Assembly: GCF_002797315.1 (NCBI RefSeq) | Contig: NZ_KZ454936.1 | Location: forward strand, 2,427,645-2,491,644 | Reading direction: 5' to 3' | DNA from: Bacillus sp. FJAT-44742 | Lineage (GTDB): Bacteria; Bacillota; Bacilli; Bacillales; Marinococcaceae | DNA length: 64,000 nt | In this document: one piece after another, positions 25,001 through 34,806 of the stretch | Position numbering within the stretch: position 1 is the first letter of the stretch | Layout of the letters: every line of letters starts with the position of its first letter | Notes under the pieces: model-generated | What the model was told of the DNA's origin: nothing | Database searches by the model: none | Seen by the model: only the letters and a program-made list of their open reading frames with translations | Made by a program: the position numbers and the translations under genes

Positions 25001-25801
25001 CTAGGCTCTCATTCCGAAAAAACTTTTCACTTTTGCCATGAAGCCCTTTTTCTCATCAATAGATATTAAAGGAACAGATTCACCTAAAATACGCCGTGCT
25101 ATATTTCTATAACACATAGCTGCTTTTGTATTGGGATTGGTAGCAATAGGCTCACCTTTTTGAGCAGCTCTTAACACCTCTTCATCATCAACTACCATTC
25201 CTAATAGATCAATTGCAAGAATAGAAACCACATCATCGACATCAAGAAGATCTTCCTCTTTCATCATGTGAGTCTTCACACGATTTACAACTAATTTAGG
25301 AGGCTCAATTGATTTTTCCTGTTCTAAAAGACCAATAATCCGGTCTGCATCTCTTACTGCAGCTACATCCGGCGTTGTCACCACAATCGCTCGATCTGCT
25401 CCGGCAACTGCATTTTTGTATCCTTGTTCAATACCAGCAGGACAGTCAATTAATACATAATCATAATCCGGCTTAAGTTCTTCAACTATTTTTTTCATTT
25501 GATCAGCATCCACTGCTGATTTGTCACTTGTCTGAGCAGCCGGCAGTAAATGCAGGCAGTCAAACCTCTTATCTTTAATAAGAGCTTGCGGGACTTTACA
25601 ACGGCCTTCTGCCACATCTACCAAATCATATATAATTCGATTCTCCAACCCCATAATGACATCCAAATTTCTAAGGCCGATATCTGTATCTACTAAACAA
25701 ACATGTTTCCCCTGCAATGCTAAGGCTGTTCCAATGTTCGCTGATGTGGTCGTTTTACCGACTCCGCCTTTTCCCGATGTAATAACAATAGCCTCTCCCA
25801 C
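25001..25801 (-). CDS. minD: Septum-site ATPase MinD
   Basis: Membrane-associated ATPase that recruits MinC to cell poles and blocks polar division. Deviant Walker A GKGGVGKT at 10-17, switch regions DTDIGLRNLD and IDCPAGIEQGY, and a C-terminal amphipathic helix (GFMAKVKSFFGMRA) for membrane attachment are all present. The 266 residues match the family. 117 bp after minC. Confidence 0.97.
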   Translation of the reverse strand: MGEAIVITSGKGGVGKTTTSANIGTALALQGKHVCLVDTDIGLRNLDVIMGLENRIIYDLVDVAEGRCKVPQALIKDKRFDCLHLLPAAQTSDKSAVDADQMKKIVEELKPDYDYVLIDCPAGIEQGYKNAVAGADRAIVVTTPDVAAVRDADRIIGLLEQEKSIEPPKLVVNRVKTHMMKEEDLLDVDDVVSILAIDLLGMVVDDEEVLRAAQKGEPIATNPNTKAAMCYRNIARRILGESVPLISIDEKKGFMAKVKSFFGMRA

Positions 25802-25918
25802 AGCAATTCCTCCTTACTGACGTAACAGCAGCTGTCTTCTCTCATCAATGTTTCTTCTGTCTTTGCCTCGATAAGTAAGATGACAATTTACATTTATACC
25901 TTCATATGATCTCACGTT

Positions 25919-26626
25919 TTATAATCCTTCGAATGTTCCGTTTGCCACATGCGGGTAAAGTTGACCCAGCTGTCGAGTTTTTTCAAAAGCTACTTCTTTT
26001 GTTTCCCGATGTATGTATGCATAGACCGGTTCTTCATTTGTATATTCATTATCTTTTTCATCCTCATACCGATCAGGAGCATAATAAATGGTGTTACCTA
26101 TTGATAACTGATTAGGTTCCATCACTGAAGCACATATAACAGTATCCTCATTTCCATCTACTCCGGCACGGACTGTTCCTTTTAAGGTTCCCATAACAAA
26201 CACATTCCCTGTAGCCTCGACTGTACCACCAGGGTTAATATCACCTAACAAAAGAGCATCACCTTGAATGCGAAGAACCTGTCCTGATCTAATGATCCGA
26301 GCAATGGATGTTATGGAGGATTCTTCTTTCATTTTTTCAGCTTCTTCAGTGGAAATCACCTGGGAAATGATGTCCTGGATCTTTATGACTCCTGTACCTT
26401 CAATGATCTGCTGGATTTTGTTTCGATGATCCTCCTGCAAATAGCGATACCCTGTGTCTACTTTTACTTCAACTTCAGGTCCATTGCCAAACGCCTGCTT
26501 ATCTGCTACTTTTTCTGTAAGTTCTTCCATGAGTGCTTCAAAAGAGCACTGGTCATCTAAAAGGATTGTCAGCCCATCCTTGGTACCTTTAATCGTCACT
26601 AAATTTCGTTTTGAACCTGTTTTCAT
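25919..26626 (-). CDS. minC: Septum-site inhibitor MinC
   Basis: Inhibitor of FtsZ ring assembly that acts with MinD. An N-terminal FtsZ-interaction domain (about 1-105) is followed by a right-handed beta-helix C-terminal domain (about 125-225, GDINPGGTVEATGNVFVMG). I start at ATG 26626 (235 residues), after RBS GAGGTGAGG; the frame continues nine codons upstream without a ribosome site. Confidence 0.95.
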   Translation of the reverse strand: MKTGSKRNLVTIKGTKDGLTILLDDQCSFEALMEELTEKVADKQAFGNGPEVEVKVDTGYRYLQEDHRNKIQQIIEGTGVIKIQDIISQVISTEEAEKMKEESSITSIARIIRSGQVLRIQGDALLLGDINPGGTVEATGNVFVMGTLKGTVRAGVDGNEDTVICASVMEPNQLSIGNTIYYAPDRYEDEKDNEYTNEEPVYAYIHRETKEVAFEKTRQLGQLYPHVANGTFEGL

Positions 26627-26939
26627 CTGCCTCACCTCTACGGGCACATCCAAGTTGCTTTGAGAGTTTTCATTTACAATGCTGCTCTTTATCTTTTGAA
26701 CAGTTGTTATCCTATTTAGAGGCCCATTTCTAATTTATACCTAAGTTACAATGTTCCACATTAGTATAGCCAAGGACGGTCCCCAAAAGTTTCTTTTCAT
26801 AATGGGACCCCCCAAAAAAAATTTGTTGCGGCAAAACCTATACATTGTGTTGTTTTTTCAGTTAACAGTAATACATTCCACATAGAAAAGTGATATTCCT
26901 GCATAGCAGTCTGTGTTTCTCGTATGTTTCGACTTTTTT
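26627..26939. other. minC-mreD spacer with nested hairpin
   Basis: A 313-bp stretch without an ORF. It holds an inverted repeat at 26778-26809 in which GGTCCC and AAAAG pair with CTTTT and GGGACC, flanked by an eight-A run. I see no convincing promoter; minCD may still be read through from mreBCD. Confidence 0.4.
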
Positions 26940-27464
26940 CTATCTTTGCCTGAGTTCCTCTTGTTTTTCCATTTTTTCAAAGAAAGCCTGCAGTGGAAAC
27001 AGCATAAGAATGCCGATCACACCATTTAATAAAAGAGATGGAAGCAGTCTTGTATTTAGAAAAACAGCCCACTCCATCGCTGTCAGGCCAATTACAGAAT
27101 GCAGTCCATACGTAAGTATCTCAAAAATAATAACTGCTAACAACAAAACGCCAGTAAGCAAAGGCAGGCTCCTCTTGACCGACGTATAAGAAAACGCACA
27201 TATATAGGCTACAAGCCCCAAACCAAACATATATATTCCAATTAAATCTGTAAATACAAAATCATAAAAAACTCCAGCTCCCACGCCATATAAAACACCT
27301 ATCAAAGGACCGCGAAAAATCGAGATTAACACAATGACTATTAATACAAACCTGGGAACAAATATGGCCTCCTCAGTTAAAGAAGGAGGAAAAAAAATTT
27401 GGAACCAGGTACTTTCAATTAAAAATAAAAAAACCAGGAGAGCAGGAAGAATATACCGATTCAT
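26940..27464 (-). CDS. mreD: Rod-shape determining protein MreD
   Basis: Polytopic membrane protein of the elongasome (about five to six helices, 174 residues) that works with MreB and MreC to direct cell wall synthesis. Hydrophobic profile, length and position after mreC identify it. The start overlaps the mreC stop by one base. Confidence 0.92.
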   Translation of the reverse strand: MNRYILPALLVFLFLIESTWFQIFFPPSLTEEAIFVPRFVLIVIVLISIFRGPLIGVLYGVGAGVFYDFVFTDLIGIYMFGLGLVAYICAFSYTSVKRSLPLLTGVLLLAVIIFEILTYGLHSVIGLTAMEWAVFLNTRLLPSLLLNGVIGILMLFPLQAFFEKMEKQEELRQR

Positions 27465-28399
27465 TACTCTCCCCCCTCCTCTGTCATTTGCTCTTCGATC
27501 GCTTCTTCCGATTCATCTGCTTCATCCTCTAAATATTCTTGCAGCATGGAATCTTCCAAATTATCGGTTGTTCGCTCTATGACACTTACGTAATCAATAT
27601 TATGATAATTAGCTGCAGGCTCTACAACCGCGTTCATAGTAAGACCATATTCATCCGGTTCCACTTCAACAATCTCACCAATAACAAGTCCGCGAGGAAA
27701 AATACCTCCCAGTCCCGACGTACTGACTAGTTGTCCCGGCTCTATTTCAGCTTCCGATTCAATCTTTCTGAGTAGAAGACCTTCCCTGTCTTCATCCCAG
27801 CCTTCCACAAAAGCAAAGACCGGGTCTTCATCTGTGTGAATCATAGCAGAAACTCGGTTTGTTCGGCTATCATCAGATAATAGTTGAACTGTTGAAGTAA
27901 ATTGTGAGACATTCTGTACCTTACCAACAAGCCCCTCAGGCGTGATGACAGCCATATTCCTTTCTATTCCATGCTGGGAACCCCGGTTAATTCCAATAAC
28001 CTCTGTCCATTGGTCAGGTGAGCGATGTATCACCATGGCAGAACGCATGACGTAATCAGAGAGACTTTCTTCGGCATCTATCATGCTTTTTAAAGTTTCA
28101 TTTTCCTGCTTCAAAGTTTGAAGCTCGGCTGAGGTGGCTGCATACTCATCAAGACGGGATTTCAGCAATTGATTTTCTTCATACACATTACGTAAGTCTT
28201 GCACGTTTTCAAAGACGCCTGCTACATAATGAGCGGGCCTGCTGAATACTGATTGTACAACGCCTACGGAATCTCGGGCAAACTGCTCAGGCCATGTTAC
28301 TGTTTCCCTTTCTCTGAGGGAAAAACCGATCAATGCCACCAGGATGATAATGGAAACCATTAATATAATCAGGCGCTTATTTGAAAAGAAATGAGGCAT
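27464..28399 (-). CDS. mreC: Rod-shape determining protein MreC
   Basis: Bitopic elongasome protein: a single transmembrane helix (about 8-28), a coiled coil (about 70-105) and a two-barrel beta domain (about 115-275) on the outside, with GLVGKVQNVS and LVSTSGLGGIFPRGLVIG as family motifs. The last 35 residues are extremely Glu/Asp-rich, an acidic tail that is not part of the conserved fold. Confidence 0.94.
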   Translation of the reverse strand: MPHFFSNKRLIILMVSIIILVALIGFSLRERETVTWPEQFARDSVGVVQSVFSRPAHYVAGVFENVQDLRNVYEENQLLKSRLDEYAATSAELQTLKQENETLKSMIDAEESLSDYVMRSAMVIHRSPDQWTEVIGINRGSQHGIERNMAVITPEGLVGKVQNVSQFTSTVQLLSDDSRTNRVSAMIHTDEDPVFAFVEGWDEDREGLLLRKIESEAEIEPGQLVSTSGLGGIFPRGLVIGEIVEVEPDEYGLTMNAVVEPAANYHNIDYVSVIERTTDNLEDSMLQEYLEDEADESEEAIEEQMTEEGGE

Positions 28400-28414
28400 A
28401 AACGGACACCTACT

Positions 28415-29458
28415 TTATTGTAACTTACGGTTAGATCGCGAAGTAATGCCTGCTTTTGAATGAAACAGATGCAAGTTTTCAAGTGCTTTTCCTGTACCAA
28501 TTGCCACACAATCCAAAGGATTTTCTGCTACATGGACAGGCATGTTTGTTTCTTCACTCAACACCTTATCCATATTCCGAAGCAGCGCCCCACCGCCAGT
28601 CAAAACGATCCCCCGGTCCATAATGTCTGCCGCTAGTTCCGGCGGAGTCTGTTCCAGCGTACTTTTTACATTTTCCACAATTGTGCTCACGGTATCCTGG
28701 AGTGCCCCTGAAATTTCTTCAGCTGTAATGGAAATCGTTTTAGGGAGACCGGACACTAAATCTCTTCCCCTGATTTCCATATCCTCTACTCCCTCAGGTG
28801 AGCCTGCTGACCCAACTTCCATTTTAAGAGCTTCAGACGTTCTTTCTCCAATCATCAGGTTGTACGTTTTTTTCACATGATTGATAATTGAATCATCCAT
28901 CTCATCACCAGCTACTCTGATTGATTGGCTCGTAACGATGCCGCCTAAAGAGATAATAGCTACTTCTGTTGTTCCGCCGCCAATGTCGACAACCATGCTT
29001 CCGGTTGGCTCCCACACAGGTAAATCGGCACCAATCGCAGCGGCAAACGGTTCTTCTATCGTAAATGCCTCACGGGCACCGGCTTGTTTCGTCGCATCCT
29101 CAACCGCTCTCTTTTCCACGGCGGTGATTCCTGAAGGCACACAGACCATTACATTGGGCTTACGGGTAAACATGGAACGGTTTTTTTGAGCTTGATTAAT
29201 AAAATAATTCATCATTGTAGCAGTTGTGTCAAAATCAGCAATCACACCGTCTTTCATTGGCCGGACCGCTACTATATTCCCAGGTGTACGGCCAATCATG
29301 TTTTTAGCATCATTACCCACCGCTTCAATCGTACCAGTATCGGTACGCATGGCAACCACTGAAGGCTCTCTGACAACGACTCCTTTACCCTTAACGTACA
29401 CAAGTGTATTTGCGGTACCTAAATCGATACCAAGATCTCTTGAAAAACCACCCAACAT
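28415..29458 (-). CDS. mreB: Actin-like cell-shape protein MreB
   Basis: Actin-fold ATPase that forms membrane-bound filaments guiding peripheral wall synthesis. Phosphate-1 motif [14 protein letters not shown] (about 8-21), [11 protein letters not shown] (near 160) and the adenosine motif VLTGGGALL (near 287) are intact over 347 residues. First gene of mreBCD. Confidence 0.97.
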   Translation of the reverse strand: MLGGFSRDLGIDLGTANTLVYVKGKGVVVREPSVVAMRTDTGTIEAVGNDAKNMIGRTPGNIVAVRPMKDGVIADFDTTATMMNYFINQAQKNRSMFTRKPNVMVCVPSGITAVEKRAVEDATKQAGAREAFTIEEPFAAAIGADLPVWEPTGSMVVDIGGGTTEVAIISLGGIVTSQSIRVAGDEMDDSIINHVKKTYNLMIGERTSEALKMEVGSAGSPEGVEDMEIRGRDLVSGLPKTISITAEEISGALQDTVSTIVENVKSTLEQTPPELAADIMDRGIVLTGGGALLRNMDKVLSEETNMPVHVAENPLDCVAIGTGKALENLHLFHSKAGITSRSNRKLQ

Positions 29459-29879
29459 CTATGTATCTCCCTTCATTGTTCACTTTCTATTTATTCATTT
29501 TAATTACAGTTTTTGTTTGTCCCTTTTTAGAAAACATGTGTTCATCTTATACAGGAACTTTCCATCTTTTGGCACAAAAATGAGAGCATCTCCTTATCAT
29601 TCGCTTTGGTAAGCGAAGACCCTGCTGCCTTGGTCCATCCTCCTCTGAATGCCTCTGCCTTCAGTAAAAGATGTGAAATATAAGGGAAAATGCTCTTCAC
29701 ATAAGCCGAATTTCACAACTAGTCTTTATTATACTTAATCTTATTAAAAAAAAATAGCCTAAACGTTTGGTTTTGAAAATTTAATTATTTTGTATGAGTA
29801 ATAGAAAATCAATGGAGGGACTGAGACCTAGAAAAGTGGGAATTAGAGAGGTTATTCCTGATAGGGGTAGAGTACTTTA
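29459..29879. other. radC-mreB spacer, no gene seen
   Basis: The 421-bp stretch has no supported ORF. It probably holds the mreBCD promoter; a TATAAT lies on the minus strand at about 29729-29734 but has only an A/T-run at -35. A small perfect hairpin, TCGCTTTGGTAAGCGA (29601-29616), lies in the leader. Confidence 0.35.
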
Positions 29880-30569
29880 CTATATACAGCCTTTTTCCTT
29901 CAAGCTGATAAATTGCCTGTCCCCAATAATGACATGATCAAGGACTTCTATTCCTATGATTCGTCCACATTCAATTAAGCGTTTGGTCACTTCAATATCC
30001 TCTTTACTTGGTGTGGGGTCTCCTGAGGGGTGATTATGAAGGCATATTACCGAAGCGGCTGAACGTTTTAACGCTTCTTTAAACAATTCTCTTGGATGGA
30101 CAATGCTTGAATTTAAACTTCCTATAAAAAGAGTTTGTCGATGAAGAACTTGATTTTTTGTATTCAGACAAAGAACGACGAAATGTTCCTGTGTTAAAAA
30201 CCGCATTTCTTCCATTACATATCTGGACACATCTTCTGGACTCCGAATGACGTAGCGTTCATCTGCCTGATATGTATAGATTCTTTTGCCAAGCTCAAGA
30301 GCAGCTCTGATTTCCACCGCCTTTGAAATACCTATCCCTTTTACTTTAGTGAGCTCTTCTATGGTGGCTTCCTTTAAAAGGTGAAGACTGTCGAATTGAT
30401 AAAGCAGTTCCTGAGCAACGTGCATCACCGATGCGTTTTTGGTACCGGTACGGAGCAGGATCGCTAACAATTCATTTGTAGAGAGCCGGTCTGGACCTTC
30501 TTTTACCATCTTTTCCCTTGGTCTTTCACGTAATGGCACATCCTTAATAAGAAATGAAGAATCTGTCAA
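29880..30569 (-). CDS. radC: RadC-family JAB-domain protein
   Basis: A 229-residue protein with a helix-hairpin-helix-like N-terminus (TKVKGIGISKAVEI) and a JAB/MPN metalloprotease-like domain with HNHPSGDPTPSKED. The family was named for DNA repair, but its true role is unclear. The TTG at 30569 is chosen because AAAGGAGG is seven bases upstream and the following residues match other RadC starts; the frame runs further to 30668 without a ribosome site. Confidence 0.92.
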   Translation of the reverse strand: MTDSSFLIKDVPLRERPREKMVKEGPDRLSTNELLAILLRTGTKNASVMHVAQELLYQFDSLHLLKEATIEELTKVKGIGISKAVEIRAALELGKRIYTYQADERYVIRSPEDVSRYVMEEMRFLTQEHFVVLCLNTKNQVLHRQTLFIGSLNSSIVHPRELFKEALKRSAASVICLHNHPSGDPTPSKEDIEVTKRLIECGRIIGIEVLDHVIIGDRQFISLKEKGCI

Positions 30570-30639
30570 ATTGTTTCCTCCTTTAATATGGTAAGGGCCG
30601 ATCCCTTCCCCTCTTCTGCAGGGAGAAGAGACCGATTCC

Positions 30640-31218
30640 TCAGTTATTAAAATAGGGATAAACGTCATATTTTCTTAGTTCTCTCACTAAACGAGCAACA
30701 GGAAGCCCGACAACATTAAAGTAATCACCATGTATTTCTTTCACTAAAAAGGAGCCTATGCCTTGAATTCCGTAACTTCCTGCTTTATCAAAAGGATCTT
30801 TTGTCTTCACGTAACTTTCTATTTCTTCAGAACGTAAAGGATAAAAAGTCACATCTGTCTTCTGGTGAAAGGAAAATGTTTGTTCAGGAGAAATTATCGA
30901 TACGCCGGTATAAACGTGGTGCGTAGCATCAGATAAATCCGCTAACATTGTTCTGGCCTCTTTTTCACTCTTTGGCTTGCCCAGAATCGTATTATTGAAT
31001 ACTACAACTGTATCTGCACCAATAACTACACTCTCTGGGAAGTCTTTTGCTACATGCTTTGCTTTATGAACAGCTAAGCGTTCTACCGTACTTGCAGGAG
31101 AATTACCAGGAATTATTTCCTCGGGGATGTTGCTTTTTACGACTGTGAAGGAAAAACCTAGTGTGGAAAGAAGTTCTTTGCGCCGGGGGGATCCTGAGGC
31201 TAAAATAAGAGAATTCAT
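30640..31218 (-). CDS. maf: Maf-family nucleotide pyrophosphatase
   Basis: House-cleaning enzyme that hydrolyses non-canonical nucleoside triphosphates; over-expression blocks septation in B. subtilis. Motifs SGSPRRKELL (N-terminus), IGADTVV and KPKSEKEA are conserved. ATG 31218 (192 residues) has AAGGTGG nine bases upstream; a seven-residue longer form is less likely. Lies just before radC as in B. subtilis. Confidence 0.94.
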   Translation of the reverse strand: MNSLILASGSPRRKELLSTLGFSFTVVKSNIPEEIIPGNSPASTVERLAVHKAKHVAKDFPESVVIGADTVVVFNNTILGKPKSEKEARTMLADLSDATHHVYTGVSIISPEQTFSFHQKTDVTFYPLRSEEIESYVKTKDPFDKAGSYGIQGIGSFLVKEIHGDYFNVVGLPVARLVRELRKYDVYPYFNN

Positions 31219-31339
31219 AAGGGGCAACCACCTTTTCAATAAGATACGTAATGTATCTATTGTACAAGGTGCAGGTCTAGTTTACCAAATGCCCCATATA
31301 TTTTCAATAATATTCTGAAACCTTCGAGAAACGTTTGTT

Positions 31340-32350
31340 CTATTCTACACCTTCAATAAATTTCTCATAAGAAAGTACTGTTTTCATTGCTTCCTGATGA
31401 CTCTCTTGTGCAGAGGAGCCATTTTCAGCTTTTTCAAAAGCTATTTTTAAGTTTTCAAAGAAAGCCTGTCCTTCTTCGGGAATTTCTCCTTTCACTTTCT
31501 CGTATAACTGCTCTGCTTCGGCTGCATCTTGCGACAGCTCCACACTTGCGGAACTGCTTATAGCGCTTCCTGATTGGTCAAGTAAGCTCTCCAGTGAAGA
31601 GCGGCTCTTTTCAAACCAAAGCTTACCGTCATCACTCCATGAATCCAGAACAGGAGCAGGTATGTTTCTGGTTTTCAGGAATACTTCACTTCCCTGCTCA
31701 TTATAATAAGACTGCATTACAGAAGCATTTTCCCGGGAGGGCATCATCCCTACCAGCAAATAATATAAATCACCGTCGTCGGTTAATAATGTTGGGAACC
31801 CTTTCTGTTCTAACCCTGCTTTCATCTCTTCTCCTTTTTCAAGAGTCGAAAAAGCTCCAGCCTGCACTATATTAAGATTCAACTCATTGTTATAGGAAGC
31901 AGCAACTGCAGAAGACTGTTCAGCTGAGGCAGGAAGTGCAGAGGAAGATGTGCTCGCTTCGCCTCCTGGGCTGCCAGTTAATAAATGAAGAACAATAAAG
32001 CCAAACAATAATCCCATAACCATTGCTCCGCCAATAATCATAGATATCTTTAACGGCAAACCTTTGAAAGTATCCTGAAAGCGTCGTTCATTTTTCTTTT
32101 TTTTACGATTAAAGGGGAGGCCGGGACTCAAATCTCTCTTACCATCATCCCAAAAGGGGGCTGTCTTTTCTTTCCATTGTTTTTTCTTTTTTCCAAAGTC
32201 AATGACTTTCAGCTGCGGGGACGAATCGTCATCTTCCTTCTCCTTTCCATCCTCTTTTTCCGTAAAAGAAAGAGGCTTGGACTCCCTTTCTTTCTCTTCA
32301 TCCTTACCATACAACTTAAAGGAGAGACGGTTATTATTATCTTTACTCAT
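31340..32350 (-). CDS. spoIIB: SpoIIB-like SPOR-domain membrane protein
   Basis: Sporulation septum protein. A charged, low-complexity cytoplasmic part (about 1-100) is followed by one transmembrane helix (about 101-123) and an outside SPOR domain (about 163-240, IVQAGAFSTLEKGEEM), which binds denuded peptidoglycan at septa. Position between comC and maf matches B. subtilis spoIIB. Two ATGs are possible (32356 and 32350); the second has the better ribosome-site spacing. Confidence 0.84.
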   Translation of the reverse strand: MSKDNNNRLSFKLYGKDEEKERESKPLSFTEKEDGKEKEDDDSSPQLKVIDFGKKKKQWKEKTAPFWDDGKRDLSPGLPFNRKKKKNERRFQDTFKGLPLKISMIIGGAMVMGLLFGFIVLHLLTGSPGGEASTSSSALPASAEQSSAVAASYNNELNLNIVQAGAFSTLEKGEEMKAGLEQKGFPTLLTDDGDLYYLLVGMMPSRENASVMQSYYNEQGSEVFLKTRNIPAPVLDSWSDDGKLWFEKSRSSLESLLDQSGSAISSSASVELSQDAAEAEQLYEKVKGEIPEEGQAFFENLKIAFEKAENGSSAQESHQEAMKTVLSYEKFIEGVE

Positions 32351-32430
32351 GAACATAAACCCCTTCCCACGTAGCCTTTCTGTTCATTAGCCTGTCCTCT
32401 GTACTGATTTCACCTTATCATACGCCTTGT

Positions 32431-32461
32431 AAAAAAGAACAAGACATTTGTCGCCTTGTTC
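32431..32461 (-). terminator. Terminator after comC
   Basis: GAACAAG (32437-32443) pairs with CTTGTTC (32455-32461), followed on the minus strand by six U; it separates comC from spoIIB. Confidence 0.7.
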
Positions 32462-32526
32462 AGGACTTTTTAGTCTGTTCGTTCTGACATCTTCAACAAT
32501 TTATTTACCTAACCTTAACCACTTAT

Positions 32527-33288
32527 TTATAAGTATAAGCCTGTATACCACTTTATGACTTTTTCACCACTGAAAAGGCAAATCAAAGCTCCTAAGACGA
32601 TAAAGGGGCCAAAAGGGAGAGGCTTCCCCTTTGCTACCCGGCCTGTTATCATTCCTATTCCACCTATCATACTGCCTATACATATGGATAAGAAAAAGAC
32701 GAGAAGTACTTCTTTCCAGCCAAACATAAGGCCAAGGACAGCAAACAGCTTAATATCTCCACCTCCGATTCCCCCATTGCTTACCAGGGCGATAACATAA
32801 AGGAGAACAAAGCCTGTGAAAGCTCCTGCAAACGGACCCCACCATGGATCTAATGGAGCGACGCTCATTCTTAAAAATAGAAGAACGCCCCCAGCAGTAA
32901 GGAGTACCTTATCAGGAATAATCATGTATGCCAGGTCACTTACAGTAATAATCATGCACATGGAAAGAAAAACAAGCGATAGTGCAAGCTCCCATGTAAA
33001 GCCAAATACAAGCCAGGCAGATAAAAACAAGAGCCCGGTGGAAAGCTCTATAAGCGGGTAAAAGAGGGATATGGAAATACGGCATGTGCGACACTTGCCT
33101 TTTAGAAAGAAGTAGGAAAAGAAAGGAATTAAGTCAATGAACGTTAATGGGGTATGACAAGAAGGGCAATGAGAACGAGGAGAAACTACCGAAGTACCAA
33201 TGGGAACTCGCAAACCAGCCACATTGAAAAATGAACCCATTGTAAGACCTGCCATAAAAAAATAGACTCCTAAGATCCAGGCCACCAC
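32527..33288 (-). CDS. comC: Prepilin peptidase ComC (type 4 prepilin leader peptidase)
   Basis: Integral membrane aspartic protease that removes leaders from competence pseudopilins and methylates them. The N-terminal methyltransferase region has two CxxC pairs (CPSC, CRTC) and the catalytic GGGD lies in GGIGGGDIKLF. About eight hydrophobic helices over 253 residues. It begins with tandem GTG codons behind AGGTG. No other competence gene is adjacent, as in B. subtilis. Confidence 0.93.
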   Translation of the reverse strand: MVAWILGVYFFMAGLTMGSFFNVAGLRVPIGTSVVSPRSHCPSCHTPLTFIDLIPFFSYFFLKGKCRTCRISISLFYPLIELSTGLLFLSAWLVFGFTWELALSLVFLSMCMIITVSDLAYMIIPDKVLLTAGGVLLFLRMSVAPLDPWWGPFAGAFTGFVLLYVIALVSNGGIGGGDIKLFAVLGLMFGWKEVLLVFFLSICIGSMIGGIGMITGRVAKGKPLPFGPFIVLGALICLFSGEKVIKWYTGLYL

Positions 33289-33404
33289 AACACCTGCCTT
33301 TCATTATAGTGAATTATTTTATCAAGTTTTTTCCAAGTTGTTCAATTTATTGTACCATAAAAACTTTTTTTAAACGTGTATAACTTCTTCTTAAGGAGCT
33401 TTTA

Positions 33405-33445
33405 TTAAAAAAGCCAGATGTTCTTTATAAATGAACATCCGGCTT
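33405..33445 (-). terminator. Terminator after folC
   Basis: AAGCCAGATGTTC (33411-33423) pairs with GAACATCCGGCTT (33433-33445), with a U-run on the minus strand. Confidence 0.8.
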
Positions 33446-33450
33446 CTTAT

Positions 33451-34731
33451 TTACTGTTTTATTTCAGAAATGAAGTATAAGGACCCACAAATGACAATGA
33501 CATCATTCATGGATGCAGATTTCTTTGCTTCCTCCATAGCCGTCTGCCAATTTGGCACTTCCTGCATCTCAAAAGGAGACTTCTCTTTTATTTCAGCTGG
33601 AGAAGCAGCCCTTGGAAAATCAAACGGTGCTGCAAAAGCAGACCCTATGCGAAGAGATGACAAGGGCAAAAGGAGTTCATAGGCGTTCTTTTCTTTTGTC
33701 ATAGCAAAGATAATATGCACAGCTTTATCAGGGTAACGTCTATTCAGCGCTTTGGCCAAACTTTCCATTCCCTCTTTGTTATGAGCTCCATCAAGGATGA
33801 TTGTTGGCTTTTCCTTAATAATTTCAAACCTTCCCGGCCAGTTCGCCTTTTTCAGCCCGTTACTGATGTGATCGTCATCCACGGGAAGAGCATAAAACAT
33901 TTTTAAATACCCAATCGCCATCAGAGCAGCAGCAGCGTTTTTCACTTGATGCTCACCTTCCATCTCAATACGGAGCTCAGGGTAATGTTTGAACATAGAA
34001 GAAAAAGAAAAGCTCGAGCCAGTTTCAGCCTCATTATTATTGTTTATAAAAAATTCTTTTCCTAATGTATACATTTTCGTGCGATTTTGCTCCACGGTCT
34101 CTTTAAATATGGCAAGAGCTTCTGGCTTATCTTCGCACGTAATCAGAGGCACGCCGGATTTTACAATCCCTGCTTTTTCTTTTGCAATCTCCGGAATGGT
34201 CTCTCCTAAAATATGCTGGTGATCGTGACCTACATTTGTGATCACACTAACCATTGGGTGCATAGCAGTGGTAGAGTCGAATCTCCCTCCTAAGCCTACT
34301 TCCCAAATCACAACATCTGGGTAAGCCTTTTTTGCAAAGTAAAGAGCAGCAATCACTGTCAGGACTTCAAACTCTGTTGGTGCTCCAAGAGGTGTAGTAG
34401 CAAGCTGCTCTGTCAAAGGTTTCACAGCCGCTGCATATTCAAGGAAATCTTCTTTGGATATTGAATGTCCGTTAACTGAAATTCTTTCGCGGAAATGGGT
34501 GATATAAGGAGAGGTAAAAGTCCCGACTTCAAGGCCGGCTTCGTTCATCATGTACCTTAAAAAAGTAACCGTCGATCCTTTTCCATTTGTCCCGCCCACT
34601 TGAATAGACTTAATACTCCGCTCAGGATTTCCAAGGGCATCCAGCATATAGTTTACTCTTTCTAATCCTGGCTTGATTCCTAAAGGCACAAGGCTATGTA
34701 ACCATTCTTTCGCTTCCTCATATGTATTCAT
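33451..34731 (-). CDS. folC: Folylpolyglutamate / dihydrofolate synthase
   Basis: Mur-ligase-family enzyme that adds glutamate to folates, or makes dihydrofolate from dihydropteroate. P-loop GGTNGKGSTV lies near 45-54, the linker motif and GHDHQHILG near 170, and ILDGAHNKEGM near 300. ATG 34731 gives 426 residues and follows AAGGGAG; the frame extends 12 codons upstream without need. Follows valS as in B. subtilis. Confidence 0.95.
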   Translation of the reverse strand: MNTYEEAKEWLHSLVPLGIKPGLERVNYMLDALGNPERSIKSIQVGGTNGKGSTVTFLRYMMNEAGLEVGTFTSPYITHFRERISVNGHSISKEDFLEYAAAVKPLTEQLATTPLGAPTEFEVLTVIAALYFAKKAYPDVVIWEVGLGGRFDSTTAMHPMVSVITNVGHDHQHILGETIPEIAKEKAGIVKSGVPLITCEDKPEALAIFKETVEQNRTKMYTLGKEFFINNNNEAETGSSFSFSSMFKHYPELRIEMEGEHQVKNAAAALMAIGYLKMFYALPVDDDHISNGLKKANWPGRFEIIKEKPTIILDGAHNKEGMESLAKALNRRYPDKAVHIIFAMTKEKNAYELLLPLSSLRIGSAFAAPFDFPRAASPAEIKEKSPFEMQEVPNWQTAMEEAKKSASMNDVIVICGSLYFISEIKQ

Positions 34732-34762
34732 TGTTGTTTCTCCCTTCTTAAATGAACAAAGA

Positions 34763-34787
34763 GCCACCGCGGAATATATGCGGTGGC
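34763..34787 (-). terminator. Hairpin between valS and folC
   Basis: GCCACCGC (34763-34770) pairs with GCGGTGGC (34780-34787); on the minus strand CTCTTTGTTC follows, so termination is probably partial. Confidence 0.5.
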
Positions 34788-34806
34788 ATCCCTGTCATAC
34801 TAACTC

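Noticed and set aside
26778-26809. GGTCCC...GGGACC hairpin as a terminator
   Set aside because: It has no U-run on the strand that would need it; kept only as a note on the spacer.
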